64,000 nt of DNA from Adiantum capillus-veneris (taxonomy: Eukaryota; Streptophyta; Polypodiopsida; Polypodiales; Pteridaceae): assembly GCA_014529385.2 (NCBI GenBank), contig CM043969.1, positions 37,383,922-37,447,921 of the forward strand, given 5' to 3'. Under the pieces are notes generated by a model. That model ran no database searches. It saw only the letters and a list, made by a program, of their open reading frames with translations, and had not been told where the DNA came from. A program made the position numbers and the translations under genes. Shown here in pieces: positions 44,460-56,837 of this stretch (position 1 is its first letter; every line of letters begins with the position of its first letter).

Positions 44460-44599
44460 TGTATATGGTTTGTTTTGGTTTCCTTCTTTCTCCATAAAAG
44501 AGGGTGGTGCCCCTAAGAAATATGCGTGTGTAGGGTCTCACGGAGTGGTTGTCTGGCGGGAGCCTTGAGTTGAGCCCCATCTCAAAAAATCCGCTCTCA
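42602..44599 (+). repeat. 3' LTR of element C
   Basis: 1998 bp, uninterrupted, near-identical to the 5' copy. It shows the intact GT repeat (about 44432-44460) that copia E hit in the other copy, and GGTGGTGCCCC at 44503-44513; the 5' copy has GGTGGTGTCGC there. Confidence 0.92.
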
Positions 44600-45090
44600 C
44601 ATGGATGGATCGACTTCTTACCTTAGTTGAGCTTGAGTGGAAAAGAGAAGCAGCATACGAGTGCTATAAGAGGAAAGCCACACAGACAAAGGAGAAGCTT
44701 GACAAGAAACTGAAGGACAAAGGCATCAATGAAGGAGATCTTGTGCTAAGGTATGACAATCGACTCGATAATCGTTTTGATGCCAGATTTGAAACAAGAT
44801 GGCAGGGGCCATACATAGTCAAGAAGGCTTTCAATTCAAGTTACTATCAACTTATGGACTTGAATGGGAAAGAGCACTCCAGAAAGGTAAACGGCTATCG
44901 CTTGAAGCCTTACTTGAGTCGCCTTCTACCAAAGGATCTACCAGAGCAAAAGGCAACTATCCCATGTAAGTATTGTTCCATGAAGCATGAGTGTAACACA
45001 AACCAAAATTCCAAGGGGCCAAACAATGAAGATCTTGTCAAGGACTCTGAAGCACTCTATTTGCAAAAAATTCTTTATGATGGTACATGA
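44600..45090 (+). pseudogene. element B integrase C-terminal part
   Basis: The frame from 44605 (MDRLLTLVELEW) aligns with the end of the integrases of A and C: a helical region, EGDLVLRYDNRLDNR, RWQGPYIVKKAF, YYQLMDLNGK and KVNGYRLKPYL. About 50 extra residues follow. It completes the pol frame that broke off at 28504, minus about 45 codons. It is not expected to be translated alone. Confidence 0.88.
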
Positions 45091-45105
45091 ATATACCATC
45101 ATCCT

Positions 45106-45114
45106 GGGGGAGGA
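45106..45114 (+). other. polypurine tract of element B
   Basis: GGGGGAGGA, four bases before the first 10 bases of the 3' LTR B (TGATAGCGGT, 45119-45128), after which element A begins. Confidence 0.85.
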
Positions 45115-45128
45115 CTAATGATAGCGGT

Positions 45129-46683
45129 TGATGGGGGCTTTTCACAAGCCAAGCTCCCATACCCCTCTTCTCTTGTCCCCACCCCATGAAAACCCTCTCT
45201 TAGGGAGGGAGTGATAAAAGGCATTGGAAAAAAGTAAGAAAAAAATAAAGTATGATTATATAAATATATAAGAAAGGTAAAATAGGCCACCTCATGCTTG
45301 CGGGGTAGCCCATCCCCACCTTGCCTCCTTTTTCTTCACTGTTGTCTCGTCGGGTGTCCCTTTTCCTCTCCTCCACTCAAAAGGTCAACCCCCTCTCTCT
45401 TCCCTTTGTCCTTTCTCCTTTCTCTCTCCCCTCAAGCTACCCCACCTCTCACCAATAATGCATTATAACTCACCAATAATGCACCCTAACTCACATGCAA
45501 CTTACCCTATCTTCCAAAATAGTATACCCCACCCCCTCTTTCTCTCTCCTATCATATCCCATGACCCAAATACCCCCCTCTCTCTCTAAAGGGCGCCATG
45601 TCTCTTGTCTTGTAGCTAAATAACCTCCCCCACACTCACACACACTCAGTTTCACTGAAAAAGGTGCCCACAGACCCATCCCCACCCGATGGTTACCTGA
45701 TTTTTCTTGTGTTCACACACATCTGCACACAGATTCACCTCTGACACACTCCCCTCTCTCCCCTCTTGTAATTACTTTATTCTCCATGTCACCTCTCACT
45801 TTTTTTCATCAACCCATCTCTCTCTCTTAGTCTCTCTCTCATGAGACTGCTGTTCTGGCACATATACACACAGCCAGACAAGTGGGGCCCACAGTCACAT
45901 GGCCTGTGTAGATAATGATTTCTTCATTTCTAAATTCTAGAATTTCTCCCCCCTCCTCCCCTATATAAAGAGGGGTCACCATCACACTAAGGACACACAC
46001 ACAACATCACCAAAGAACACACTATGCACTGTGTGTGCCTAGTGCACACACACACATCCACACCATCACCATCACTGCAATCACCATGCTTGTCTTGAGC
46101 ATGACCTCTACACCCTTGGCTATGGAAGATAAAGTACAACTAAATGAAGGATGATGGCCATAACCCTCGTGCGAGTCTTCGCCATCAACTCCCACCTATC
46201 CGCCATGTGCTCTACCACTCTCTCCCTTCTCATTCCCCTACCCTATGCTCCCCATTTCATCGCCTTATTCTCTAAATAAAGCTTGAGGTTTTGTGAGTAT
46301 GTTTTCTTGCAATGTTTCTCCCATGTGAGGTGTGCGGAATCGCCACCTAATCTTGTGTTTGGAGTGAGCTTGTGTATGTGTGAAGGGTGTGCGGATTCGC
46401 CATCCTTTTGTGGTGCCTAAGTACTAGGCCGCTATACCCCCTCCCTCTCTCTCTCTCACTCTCTCTCTCTCACTTGATCTCATTCCCTTTCCTCTTCATC
46501 ATTACTCCCAAGCATTCATCTCTCTTGGATGAAAAATTTGTTATGGTGGTGTGTTGTTTGCGTCCTAGCCGCTGAAGCTAGGTGGTGCCCCTGTTTGCTT
46601 TACCATGACAGGCTCGAGGCGCGCCATTCGGTCCCCGGTGTTTTAGAGGCCGTCGGGGTTCGGGGTTCGCTTTGCTCCCGTCA
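45129..46683 (+). repeat. 5' LTR of element A
   Basis: TGATGGGGGC to CTCCCGTCA. It contains TATATAAAG (45962-45970), AATAAA (46275-46280) and the hairpin plus GGTGGTGCCCC (46564-46591). Confidence 0.94.
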
Positions 46684-46685
46684 TT

Positions 46686-46703
46686 TGGTGCCCCCACTGA
46701 GGA
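46686..46703 (+). promoter_or_regulatory. primer-binding site of element A
   Basis: TGGTGCCCCCACTGAGGA two bases after the LTR end, the same 18 bases as in B and C. Confidence 0.75.
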
Positions 46704-46756
46704 TCTTTTCATGAAACCCTTCAATTTACAAGACTGAAATCCCTAAACTATTATGA

Positions 46757-47222
46757 ATGGATGAATGGCTAGCAGGATTTGCTAATTGGACGACAGAAGA
46801 AGAAGAGCTCCAAGCACAACTAGACGAACTCCGCATCTCCATCGAAGCTCGAGTGCCAGGCGTAACGGTGATCGATTTGCAGTGGGAGAGTCAACCAACA
46901 TGCCAAACCCAATGGATATACATAGGCCAAGTGCCAATAAGAAGAAGGAGAAGGTCGAAACCATGTCCGCAACCTACAACCAACCCACAACAACAAAATG
47001 GAAGGAGCTCTACACAATAGAGAATCAACACTATTCTACTTTGAGAATCGGGTAACTCAAGTCACCGAGGTAATTATCACAGTCAGTTTTCAAGTCGCAC
47101 CTGATGCTGCAGCACAGATAAGGGAATCATTGGCTCACACTCTCACTAGAGAAACTAGGGATCTTCTGAGTTTGTTTCAGGAAAGAACACCACCCTCTCC
47201 CACAAGCTTCGACAGTGACTAA
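46757..47222 (+). CDS. leader region of element A with two overlapping frames
   Basis: Two open frames precede the conserved small ORF: 46757-47020 (87 codons, MDEWLAGFANW, ending in an Arg-rich and Gln-rich tail) and 46998-47222 (74 codons, containing VTEVIITVSFQVAPDAAAQI). The second has a strand-like start faintly resembling the VHIIVSTK segment of the alpha ORF and lies where the first member of the pair is expected. The first has no counterpart in B or C. Neither shows a known domain; one or both may be chance. Confidence 0.35.
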
Positions 47223-47239
47223 GCACCTCTAAGCTTCAC

Positions 47240-47458
47240 ATGAATCAGTACAACCTACCTCAAGACAGATCACACATACCAACACGTGTACGCTCAATCA
47301 AGGTAATACTGGACTTGAAGGCTCACTACCAGCACGCCATTGACACCATGCTGGGTGGGGAGCGGTTTTTTGAGGTTCTAGCATCAGATCAACCATTTGT
47401 CTTACCTTTGGTACAAGGCAATGTACCGTTTGAAGTTTTAATCTATGTCCTAGTATAA
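47240..47458 (+). CDS. small leader ORF (element A)
   Basis: A 72-codon frame (MNQYNLPQDRSH) that aligns without gaps to the alpha ORF of B over about 53 residues: IKVILDLK for VHIIVSTK, YQHAI, MLGGER, FFEVLAS, FVLPLV and the last strand EVLIYVLV. Hydrophobic positions, Gly, Arg, Glu, Ala-Ser and Leu-Pro are kept although most other residues differ, the pattern expected of a protein under selection. It lies 84 bases before gag. Unknown function. Confidence 0.65.
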   Translation: MNQYNLPQDRSHIPTRVRSIKVILDLKAHYQHAIDTMLGGERFFEVLASDQPFVLPLVQGNVPFEVLIYVLV

Positions 47459-47542
47459 GAGGGTATACACGCCTCCTTGTAAAGAAGAAAAAAAACTTTG
47501 GCAAGTTAAGAAGTGTGTCTTTCTAGCTCTCTCTCAGTAATC

Positions 47543-48625
47543 ATGGCAAGTGTAGCATTTCCAACATTTAAAGGAAAGAAGGGGGAGGATTTGGTAACAG
47601 ACTTCCTAGATGACTTTGAAGTAGCATGTGTAGTGAGCAACAAAGATACGGATGAATCCCGGGTTAGAATCTTTAAGCATCTCATGAAGCTAGAAGCTAG
47701 ATCATGGTACAATGCACTTCCACAAGCAACCAAGGATGACTGGGAACCCTTAAAAACCGCTTTTAAGAGGCGCTTTGGGGGAGGTACCACTTCAGAAAAG
47801 TTGTGGGACAAGTTGAGAGACTTGAAGCAGGAGGGTCTTTTAGAATATGCCACCTATGAGTCAAAATTTGTGGATTTGTGGGAACGGTGGGTTGAGTCAC
47901 TAGCAAGGGGGGAAGCTACACCCGATTTCCTAAAAAAAGATCGGTTCACGCATGGCTTATGGACGCTTCTCAAGGAGAAGGTGAAAGGTAGATTCCCGGC
48001 TACGTACGAGTTAGCCGTTGAGATTGCTCGCCTTAAAGACAAGAAGCTGCGAATGAAAGCCAAAGAAACTGAGTCAACAGAATCAGGAACATCGCGTCGA
48101 CCAGCAACTACAACAACCACCATTCCACCATCACCACCAGCTCTTGGGGTAAGAGATGACCAACAAGATATGTTGGCCCATATTACTGACCAACTGCAGA
48201 ATTTGTCTGTCCACTTAAAACAACAAGGGAGGAGTCAAGAAAGAGATCAAGACCCTGGAAGAGCACGACGACAAAACAGGTAGTATCATTGCTACAACTG
48301 CGGAGAAGACGGTCAGGGTATGTACTACTGTCCCAAACCACGACAAAACTATAATAGAAGAGGTAGGAGGAACCAATTGTCACCCCCTAGAGAAAGAACA
48401 CCCCCACCCCGAGCACCACCCCCACCAACACAAATTCTACGTCCACCCCAAACACCACTACAAGCATCCATCCCACCTCTTCCACCAGGCCCACCACCTG
48501 ATCGCCCTGTAAACATCATAAGGCTAGAAGAGAAAGGAAAAGCCATAGTAGTGGATCCACCCAAAGCAAAGGAGAGGGACAAGGGTAAGGAGAAGGTAAC
48601 CTTTTTAGAACCACTTGAACCATGA
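47543..48625 (+). pseudogene. element A gag with nucleocapsid, one stop
   Basis: ATG 47543 (MASVAFPTFKGKKGED) opens capsid sequence to TAG 48281-48283. The frame then continues with the zinc knuckle C-YN-C-GEDG-Q-GMYY-C, in which the zinc-binding His is replaced by Gln (CAG), then a very Pro-rich region and VNIIRLEEKGK to TGA at 48623. If read through it would form the particle shell, but loss of the His should weaken RNA packaging. The frame is lost near 48622. Confidence 0.85.
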
Positions 48626-50396
48626 ATGTGAAAAGATCTAGGAGGGAGAAAGCTACACAATCAGATGGTGAGAGAAGCATGAGAGGAGAAACTAGCAAGA
48701 GGCCATCCAGGCCACGACGGAAATTGGGCATCACCGACTTCCAGCTAGGGGAAAGTTCTAACCCAATGATCTAAAATTGGATGTGGCAGAGCAAGGACCG
48801 AAGATTACATGGCCACAGCTGCTAAATCTTGCACCAAAAGTAAGGCGACAATGGTCTAAAATGGTAAGTACAAGACGCTCCAAAACAAAGGTAGCCGGAG
48901 CAATTTCGGGATGCAACATGGATGACATCCTTCCAATTGTCGACGTAAACATAAAAGGAAAGAGGGTTGGAAACACCTACATTGATGGAGGCGCACAAAT
49001 CTGTGTAATGAGTGAAGCTATGATGCTTCGATTAGGGCTCGAGGTTGACAGGCCTTCTCCATGCAAGGCAAAGATGACAAACAACGCAAAAGTAAAGTGT
49101 GTGGGTGTGGTAAGTGCCGTGAAAATAAAAGCTTTCAACACTGAGGTAGAGGTAGATGTTTTTGTAATGCCTACTAAGGGGGAGGGCTATCCACTAATTT
49201 TGGGAAGGCCATGGTTGATGGCCATGAAGGCAAAACAAGACTGGGGTACTGGCCTTCTATGCATGACCGGTAAGAAAGGGGAGACAATCTACTACGACAT
49301 GAGGATTGGCAAGCAGAAGCAAATGAATCTGGAAACATCGGCAGATGAAACCACTAGCGAATCTTCCAGTTCTGAGGAGGAGACCACATCCACCGACGAA
49401 AGTGACAGTTCCATTGATGTGATGGGTATCATTATGAAGGATCCACAAAGGGTAAGCATAACTGGTGATCCATCACCAAAAGGCCAACCCAATGAAGAGG
49501 AGAGCAAATCACCTGGCCTAGGAGGAAGTAGGTTGAAGGGTATGTTGTCTACGGAATTAACACTTGAGGAGAAAGATAGTTTTTTGCAAATGTTGATGGG
49601 ATTTCCTAACCTGTTCATTGACAACTATGAAAGAATCACAGGCATTACAGTGGTGGAACATCATATTAAGCTGAAGGAAGGGGTAAAACCAGTTGTGCAA
49701 AAGCTACGACGACTGGGGGTCATACAAGAAAAGGCACTCTTGGATGAGGTAAGGAAACTGCTGGAGGCGGGATTCATCTATCCTGTAGAAAAATCAGAAT
49801 GGGTGTCACCCGTAGTGGTGACGCCTAAAAAGAATGGTAAGTGGAGGGTCTGTGTTGACTACAAACCACTAAATGCAGCTACAAAGAGAGACCACTTTCC
49901 TCTCCCTTTCTTGGATGAAATTCTGAATGAAGTAGCGGGTTTTGAATGCTATACAGTCTGTGATGGTTATTCTGGATACTTTCAAATACGCATAGCCTTG
50001 GAAGATCAGCTAAAAACCACTTTTATCACGCCATGGGGTTGTTTTGCATACAGGGTTATTCCATTTGGTCTCACAAATGCACCTGCCACATTCCAAAGAT
50101 ATGTCACATATGTTTTTCAACCATTCTTTGGAACATCCATAAGAGTGTTCATTGATGATTTTTGTATATATAGCTCCCGTATTTCACATTTAGAAAAGGT
50201 AACTGAAGGTTTGGCCACGTTGCAGAGCCTAGGTGGGCAATTAAATGTGGATAAATGCCACATTGGGGAGAGTAAATTCATTCTACTAAGCCATGCAATT
50301 TCAACAAAAGGTATCAACGCCGACCCAAGTAAGGTGTCCGCACTCATAGCCCTACCTTCACCAACGACCGCAGGTCAACTGGTCTCTTTTCTATAG
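48622..50396 (+). pseudogene. element A protease and RT, frameshifted and stopped
   Basis: A basic region from 48622 (MNVKRSRREKATQ, LGITDFQLGESSNP) shifts frame near 48764 into the block ITWPQLLNLAPKVR. Protease has DGGAQICVMSE and EGYPLILGRPWL; an acidic Ser/Glu/Thr linker follows. RT has WVSPVVVTPKKNGKW, VCDGYSGYFQIRI, PFGLTNAPATF and FIDDFCIYSS, all intact. The frame ends in TAG 50394-50396 where relatives have Gln (QKV-RY-x-SRF), consistent with CAG to TAG. Confidence 0.87.
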
Positions 50397-50399
50397 AAG

Positions 50400-52796
50400 G
50401 TGAGGTACTTAAGTAGATTCATACATCTACTATCACAACTTGTTCTACCACTGCAACAACTCACTCAAAGATCAACTTTCACTTGGGACGAGGAAAGCGA
50501 ACATCACTACAACAAGGTAAAGGAGGTCTTAGCCACTCTGCCAACTATCTCACCACCTAAGTGGGATGAAAAATTCTATGTCACCTCAAGTGTTGGTGAT
50601 GACTCATTGGGGGATGTGCTACTCCAAAAGGATACGACGACATCTTTCATGAGGCCAATCTACTTCTCTAGTCGAATGATGACAGCAGGAGAGAAAGGTT
50701 TCACCCATGTGGAACACTTAGTCCTAGCTCTTAGATTTGCAACTACAAAGTTTAGGTCATATTTGCTGCCTAAGCAATTTGTGATTCTAACCACGGATGA
50801 AATATTTCCCTATGTTGTACAACACATGGATGTGTCTGCTAGAATTACTAAATGGCTAGTTCGTCTGCAAGAGTTTGACTACACGGTACAGGTAGAAAGC
50901 ACGACAAGGGCAAGTTTGGGGGGACTCATGACCTACCAAATCTTTGAAGGGAAGGAGAAGCAATCTAAGGAAGGAGAAGTCCGATTACCTCCAGTACCAC
51001 TGATGGTAGAAGGAGCATACTCTCTCTACTTTGATGGAGCCTACAAGCGAGCGTCCGACAAGGCAGCTGCAGGCATAGTGGTCTTTGATGCCAAAGGGAC
51101 AAAGATATTTTCGTTGGGACAATTGTTAGATTCACATTCTAACAATGAAGCTGAGTATGCAGCACTAACCAAGGGTCTACAATGGTGTGTCTCACAAGGT
51201 GTACAACGCCTTAATGTATTTGGGGATGCTCTACTTCTGGTAAGGCAAGTAAATGGAGCATGGACATGCAAGAATCCTAGTTTAAGGACTCACTTAAGTG
51301 GTGTAAAAACCTTGTTGGGTAAGTTTGAAGAAGTTCAAATACACCATATCCCAAGGGCTCAAAACCAAGAAGCAGATGCCCTAGCAAGTGAAAGACTACA
51401 GGAAGTGGTGGTTGGAGCAATAAAACTAAAGCTCCCTCTATTTCAAGGAAGTGATGCCTTGCCTGACATCATGCATTTTTTGGAAACAGGGGAATGCCCA
51501 TCAGATTTAACAAAGGGACAGAAGCAATGGCTGACGCGGAAGGCCACAAGGTATCGACTCATCAATGATGGTTTGTACTGTAAGGGTAAGGACCAAATAC
51601 TCAGGAAGGTCCCTCTCTCTCACAAAATCATGGGAGTAATTGCTAGCTGTCACGACGGGGTTTGTGGTGGTCACTTTGCCCTAGACATAACAAGTAGGAA
51701 AATCTTGCAGGCAGGCTTCATATGGCCTAGCCTCAACCGTGATGTACACCATTGGTGCAAAACGTGTAAGTTGTGTCAAAAGGCCGGCACTAGGTCACTT
51801 ATGCCTGAACCACATACACCTATTCTCTCATATGGCCCATTTGAAAAATGGGGTATCGATGCCATTGGGCCATTACCTAGGGCCAACTCAGGAAAATTCT
51901 ACATTATCATGGGGGTCGACTACATGACTAGATGGGCAGAGGCTACAGCCACCACTAGAATCACAGCGGTAGAGGTAGCTAAATTTATCTACGAGCACAT
52001 ATGCTGTAGGTTTGGCACACCTTTAGAGATCATCTCTGATAGAGGGCCAGGTTTCAGAGCATACTTGGTAGGAGAATTAATGCAGAAACTGGGCATTACA
52101 AGGAGGCACTCTTCACCATATTACCCTCAATGTAATGGCCTAGTTGAAAAGGTAAATGGAATGGTTTCTAAAATTATTACCAAGCAGGTAAACAATCATC
52201 CCGGAGACTGGGATAAGTATCTTCTACCAGCTTTATGGGCCTACAGAACTTCATTTCGTACATCCTTGGGATTCACACCGTATCATCTAGTATTTGGTAA
52301 GGAAGCAATCTTGCCCATTGAAGTGCAACTACAAAGTCTCAGAGTAATGGCAAGCCAGCTTCAACACCCCAACATGCATTTGAGAGATCACATCATCAAC
52401 TTGGAAAGACTGCAGTTGGACAGAGAAGAAGCAATAAATTATTATGCAGCACAAGCAGAGCATAGACGGCTTAGCTTTAACGAGCATCTCCGGAAAAAAG
52501 AATTGAAGAAAGGAATGTTGGTGCTCCGCTACGACAATCGCTTCGACACGCGCAAGGATAAGAAACTCCTGCTCCGATGGGAAGGCCCTTTCATCATCAC
52601 GAAAAAGTATGCCAATGGAAGCTACCAGCTTATGGAGGCTGATGGAAAACTTCATAAAACGAGGGTAAATGGTTGGCGACTTAAACCTTATTTTCTTCGA
52701 TTTGACCAGGCTCCACCAATTGACATTCCAGATGAGGACACACCATCAACCGCCACCTCCGACGATAATGGTCAAACAGATGAGCTAGAGACATGA
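50400..52796 (+). pseudogene. element A RT connection, RNase H and integrase
   Basis: Same frame as the preceding part, after the TAG. It begins KVRYLSRFIHLL (RT thumb), then RNase H (YFDGAYKR, SNNEAEY, GDALLLVRQ), integrase zinc region (HWCKTCKLC), core with Asp (GIDAIGP), Asp (ISDRGPGF) and Glu (NGLVEKVNG), and C-terminal domain (GMLVLRYDNRFD, RVNGWRLKPYFL) plus a short acidic tail. 798 codons uninterrupted. The fragment at 1977-3218 is a nearly identical copy of its second half. No chromodomain. Confidence 0.9.
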
Positions 52797-52808
52797 ATGC
52801 CTCTAGCC

Positions 52809-52820
52809 AAAAGGGGAGGG
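52809..52820 (+). other. polypurine tract of element A
   Basis: AAAAGGGGAGGG four bases before the 3' LTR. Confidence 0.88.
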
Positions 52821-52824
52821 CTAA

Positions 52825-54378
52825 TGATGGGGGCTTTTCACAAGCCAAGCTCCCATACCCCTCTTCTCTCGTCCCCACCCCATGAAAACCCTCTCTTAGG
52901 GAGGGAGTGATAAAAGGCATTGGAAAAAAGTAAGAAAAAAATAAAGTATGATTATATAAATATATAAGAAAGGTAAAATAGGCCACCTCATGCCTGCGGG
53001 GTAGCCCATCCCCACCTTGCCTCCTTTTTCTTCACTGTTGTCTCGTCGGGTGTCCCTTTTCCTCTCCTCCACTCAAAAGGTCAACCCCCTCTCTCTTCCC
53101 TTTGTCCTTTCTCCTTTCTCTCTCCCCTCAAGCTACCCCACCTCTCACCAATAATGCATTCTAACTCACCAATAATGCACCCTAACTCACATGCAACTTA
53201 CCCTATCTTCCAAAATAGTATACCCCACCCCCTCTTTCTCTCTTCTATCATATCCCATGCCCCAAATACCCCCCTGTCTCTCTAAAGGGTGCCATGTCTC
53301 TTGTCTTGTAGCTAAATAACCTCCCCCACACTCACACACACTCAGTTTCACTAAAAAAGGTGCCCACAGACCCATCCCCACCCGATGGTTACCTAATTTT
53401 TCTTGTGTTCACACACATCTGCACACAGATTCACCTCTGAACACACTCCCCTCTCTCCCCTCTTGTAATTACTTTATTCTCCATGTCACCTCTCACTTTT
53501 TTTCATCAACCCATCTCTCTCTCTTAGTCTCTCTCTCATGAGACTGCTGTTCTGGCACATATACACACAGCCAGACAAGTGGGGCCCACTGTCACATGGC
53601 CTATGTAGATAATGATTTCTTCATTTCTAAATTCTAGAATTTCTCCCCCCTCCTCCCCTATATAAAGAGGGGTCACCATCACACTAAGGACACACACACA
53701 ACATCACCAAAGAACACACTATGCACTGTGTGTGCCTAGTGCACACACACACACCCACACCATCACCATCACTGCAATCACCATGCTTGTCTTGAGCATG
53801 ACCTCTACACCCTTGGCTATGGAAGATAAAGTACAACTAAATGAAGGATGATGGCCATAACCCTCGTGCGAGTCTTCGCCATCAACTCCCACCTATCCGC
53901 CATGTGCTCTACCACTCTCTCCCTTCTCATTCCCCTACCCTATGCTCCCCATTTCATCGCCTTATTCTCTAAATAAAGCTTGAGGTTTTGTGAGTATGTT
54001 TTCTTGCAGTGTTTCTCCCATGTAAGGTGTGCGGAATCGCCACCTAATCTTGTGTTTGGAGTGAGCTTGTGTATGTGTGAAGGGTGTGCGGATTCGCCAT
54101 CCTTTTGTGGTGCCTAAGTACTAAGCCGCTATACCCCCTCCCTCTCTCTCTCTCACTCTCTCTCTCACTTGATCTCTTTCCCTTTCCTCTTCATCATTAC
54201 TCCCAAGCATTCATCTCTCTTGGATGAGAAATTTGTTATGGTGGTGTGTTGTTTGCGTCCTAGCCGCTGAAGCTAGGTGGTGCCCCTGTTTGCTTTACCA
54301 TGACAGGCTCGAGGCGCGCCATTCGGTCCCCGGTGTTTTAGAGGCCGTCGGGGTTCGGGGTTCGCTTTGCTCCCGTCA
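52825..54378 (+). repeat. 3' LTR of element A
   Basis: 1554 bp, partner of 45129-46683; TATA box at 53659-53667, AATAAA at 53972-53977, hairpin and GGTGGTGCCCC at 54259-54286. Confidence 0.94.
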
Positions 54379-56749
54379 CCATTTTTTTGGCTCTCTGTAA
54401 TTGCCATAGTGAGTTATCTCACCCTATCAAATCACTCAAACACCGTGGTTACCCTCACCCTTTCACTGTATATAGGTGCGTGTGAGTTAGGGGACTTTTC
54501 CCATATCTCCTTACTGAAATAAAAAACCCTCAATTAGCTAGTCATTGGGCTAGTTGAGCCAAAAAAATAAAAAATATAAGTATATTATGGCCCATGCGTA
54601 TGTAAATATTTCTTTGTATATAGGGCTTAAATAAAATATTTTTTCATAATTATTTTGGTATTTATTTAAATATTTCTACCTAAGTGTGTGTTATTTATGC
54701 TCTGTACATTGCGTCACCATTACCACAATTTTTCTTACCATTTTTCATACTCTTTATTCCATATAGAAATATTTTCATGTAAGCTTCTCTTATATTTGGT
54801 GTAAGTCCACCCCAACAAAAATCCAAAAAAAAACTAGTTTTATTTATGTGTATATTTTTTCACTATTATGATTTTTCCCTTCCTACATCTATTTTGTTTT
54901 TTTTCTAAAAAAATAGAACACCAAAAATATTTATCTTTTTATGGTAGCCTCATAATGAGAGAGATTTCTTTTGACCCCTTTATATTTTCTCCACTTATAT
55001 TATTTATATTTGACATGTACATATTCTTTAGACCCCTCAATATTTGATTTTCTTAGTTATACTATTCACTTATATCATGATCTCAACAATATCTTCAATT
55101 ATAGACCTACCAAATAAGGTCAAGGGTAGGTGGCATGCATACATGCACTATGGAGGGTTCACTCTTGGAGGTATTCAAAAGAATCATCCAAAGAAGGACT
55201 CCACAAGGACCTTGTGCAGCGGAAAAAAACGGTCGGTTTTGCTGAATTTTTAAAGTTCACTTGCTCTCTGAATTTGAAAAGGTGATACAAACAAAAGTTG
55301 TATCTCGTGGGCTGAACTTTTGCCTCAAAAATTTTCATATTTTTTTGAGCTACGAGCTGTGAGCTATGATTTTATTAGTGGACCCCAGTTTTCCCATGCT
55401 ATGCAGCCACACTCTCTCTTCCACTTTATCATTTTCCTCTTTCACACACACTTCTCCACTCATCATCCCCACATCTCTCACCACTCCTCTCTGCACCCTA
55501 CTCACCTTCTCCTCAACCTTGAAGAATAAGAGAAACCATGGTGAACTCATACCTCCCACACACAATTCCATTCCAAAATTGACCACCTAGTCTCATTTTT
55601 CCTCCTCCAAATTACCCATATCTATCAAAAAAACCACAAAATTCAGCCTCTTCTCTTAAAAGACAGCATCATGGTGGTTGATTACTCAGCTTCAATTACC
55701 TTGTCTCTCAAGGAAGGTCAAGAGTGGAGAAAAAATGTACCGTCAAAGCTAGTGGACCGTCAACAAGCGTCAAAATTGGCCCTACTCAAGACACTTGGAG
55801 CATCAACCTTGTAAGAAATCCACCTTTTCTTACCTCTTAAGAGTTTTTCTTCCTTATTTGTATCCTACATGGATACTCCCATTGTAAATATCCAATTCCA
55901 TTTGTAAATTAATACTAACTCTACTAACACTAACCCACTATGAAAAGTCCTATCACCTCCATTTCTCTCCTCTCTCTTTCCCCACCAACTTCTTGATAAT
56001 TCCAAGAAAAAGAAATTAGATAAATTGCTGAAAATCTAACCCAACCATGGTTAGAGGAGTAACCCTAGCCTTCAAAATTGCTATAAAAGGAGGGTGTAGC
56101 TAGCACAAAAAGGGGGGAGAAGAAAGAGCACTATGCTATAGCTTGAGAAGCCAAGCTCAACCTCTTGAGAAGGAGCTCTTGAGTGGAATCTCATTGGCAT
56201 TAGGCATATGTATGTGTTGTATTAGGGGTGATTAGCAAGGGAACTCTATGCCATTGTAAGAGAGAGTGATCATTAAATTGAGAGTAGGAAATCTATCATT
56301 TCTCCTACTAGTGTAAGCCCAACATTTGCTGAATCAAGGAGGGTGAATTTGGACTAAGCATGGATACCTTGTCTCCCTTCCAACGTGAAGTCATGGACAA
56401 TAATGATGTGTAAGTGTCTTGGTGTTTTATTTAAGTTCTTGATAGCTTGTCTCCGGGTATTGTTATCAATTTAGCCATAAATCCCACATGTTGTAAGAGG
56501 GCGACAGGGTGGAGAGGACTCCCCTGGCCTTAAGACAGTGATTGGGGTGGATTTTTTCTTGTGATGTGTTGTGGTGTAATTTACTCAGGCTATGTTGAAC
56601 AAATACTAATCTCACTTTGATTGGTCATGACAGATTTGTAAGAAGGCATTAGTGCAACAAGCACCCCCTTCCCCCTTCTCTCTCTTTCTTACATATATAT
56701 ATTTATGTTTGCTTGATCATTAACGATACACTCCAAAGCAGCCCGAGCA

Positions 56750-56837
<88 letters not shown>

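Larger units (their letters stand above)
28505..44599 (+). mobile_element. Ty3/gypsy element C with copia E inside
   Basis: Plus-strand element lying in the integrase of B. It has a 5' LTR 28803-36543 (about 2006 bp without copia E), a primer-binding site, two small leader ORFs, gag-pol 37158-42318, a purine tract and a 3' LTR 42602-44599 (1998 bp). The left end is unusual: 298 bp that normally precede the 3' LTR, purine tract included, also precede the 5' LTR (28505-28802 equals 42321-42601). No target duplication is seen and about 45 codons of B integrase are missing. This suggests a tandem or recombinant arrangement followed by deletion. The LTR copies are very similar. Confidence 0.88.
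45129..54378 (+). mobile_element. Ty3/gypsy element A, structurally complete
   Basis: A 9250-bp plus-strand element inserted 10 bases into the 3' LTR of B. LTRs 45129-46683 (1555 bp) and 52825-54378 (1554 bp) differ at only a small number of bases, so it is fairly young. Flanks CGGT (45125-45128) and CCAT (54379-54382) both differ by one base from CCGT, the sequence at this place in the other LTR B copy, which fits a mutated 4-bp duplication. It has a primer-binding site, purine tract and all domains, but gag-pol carries two in-frame stops and two frameshifts. Confidence 0.93.
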
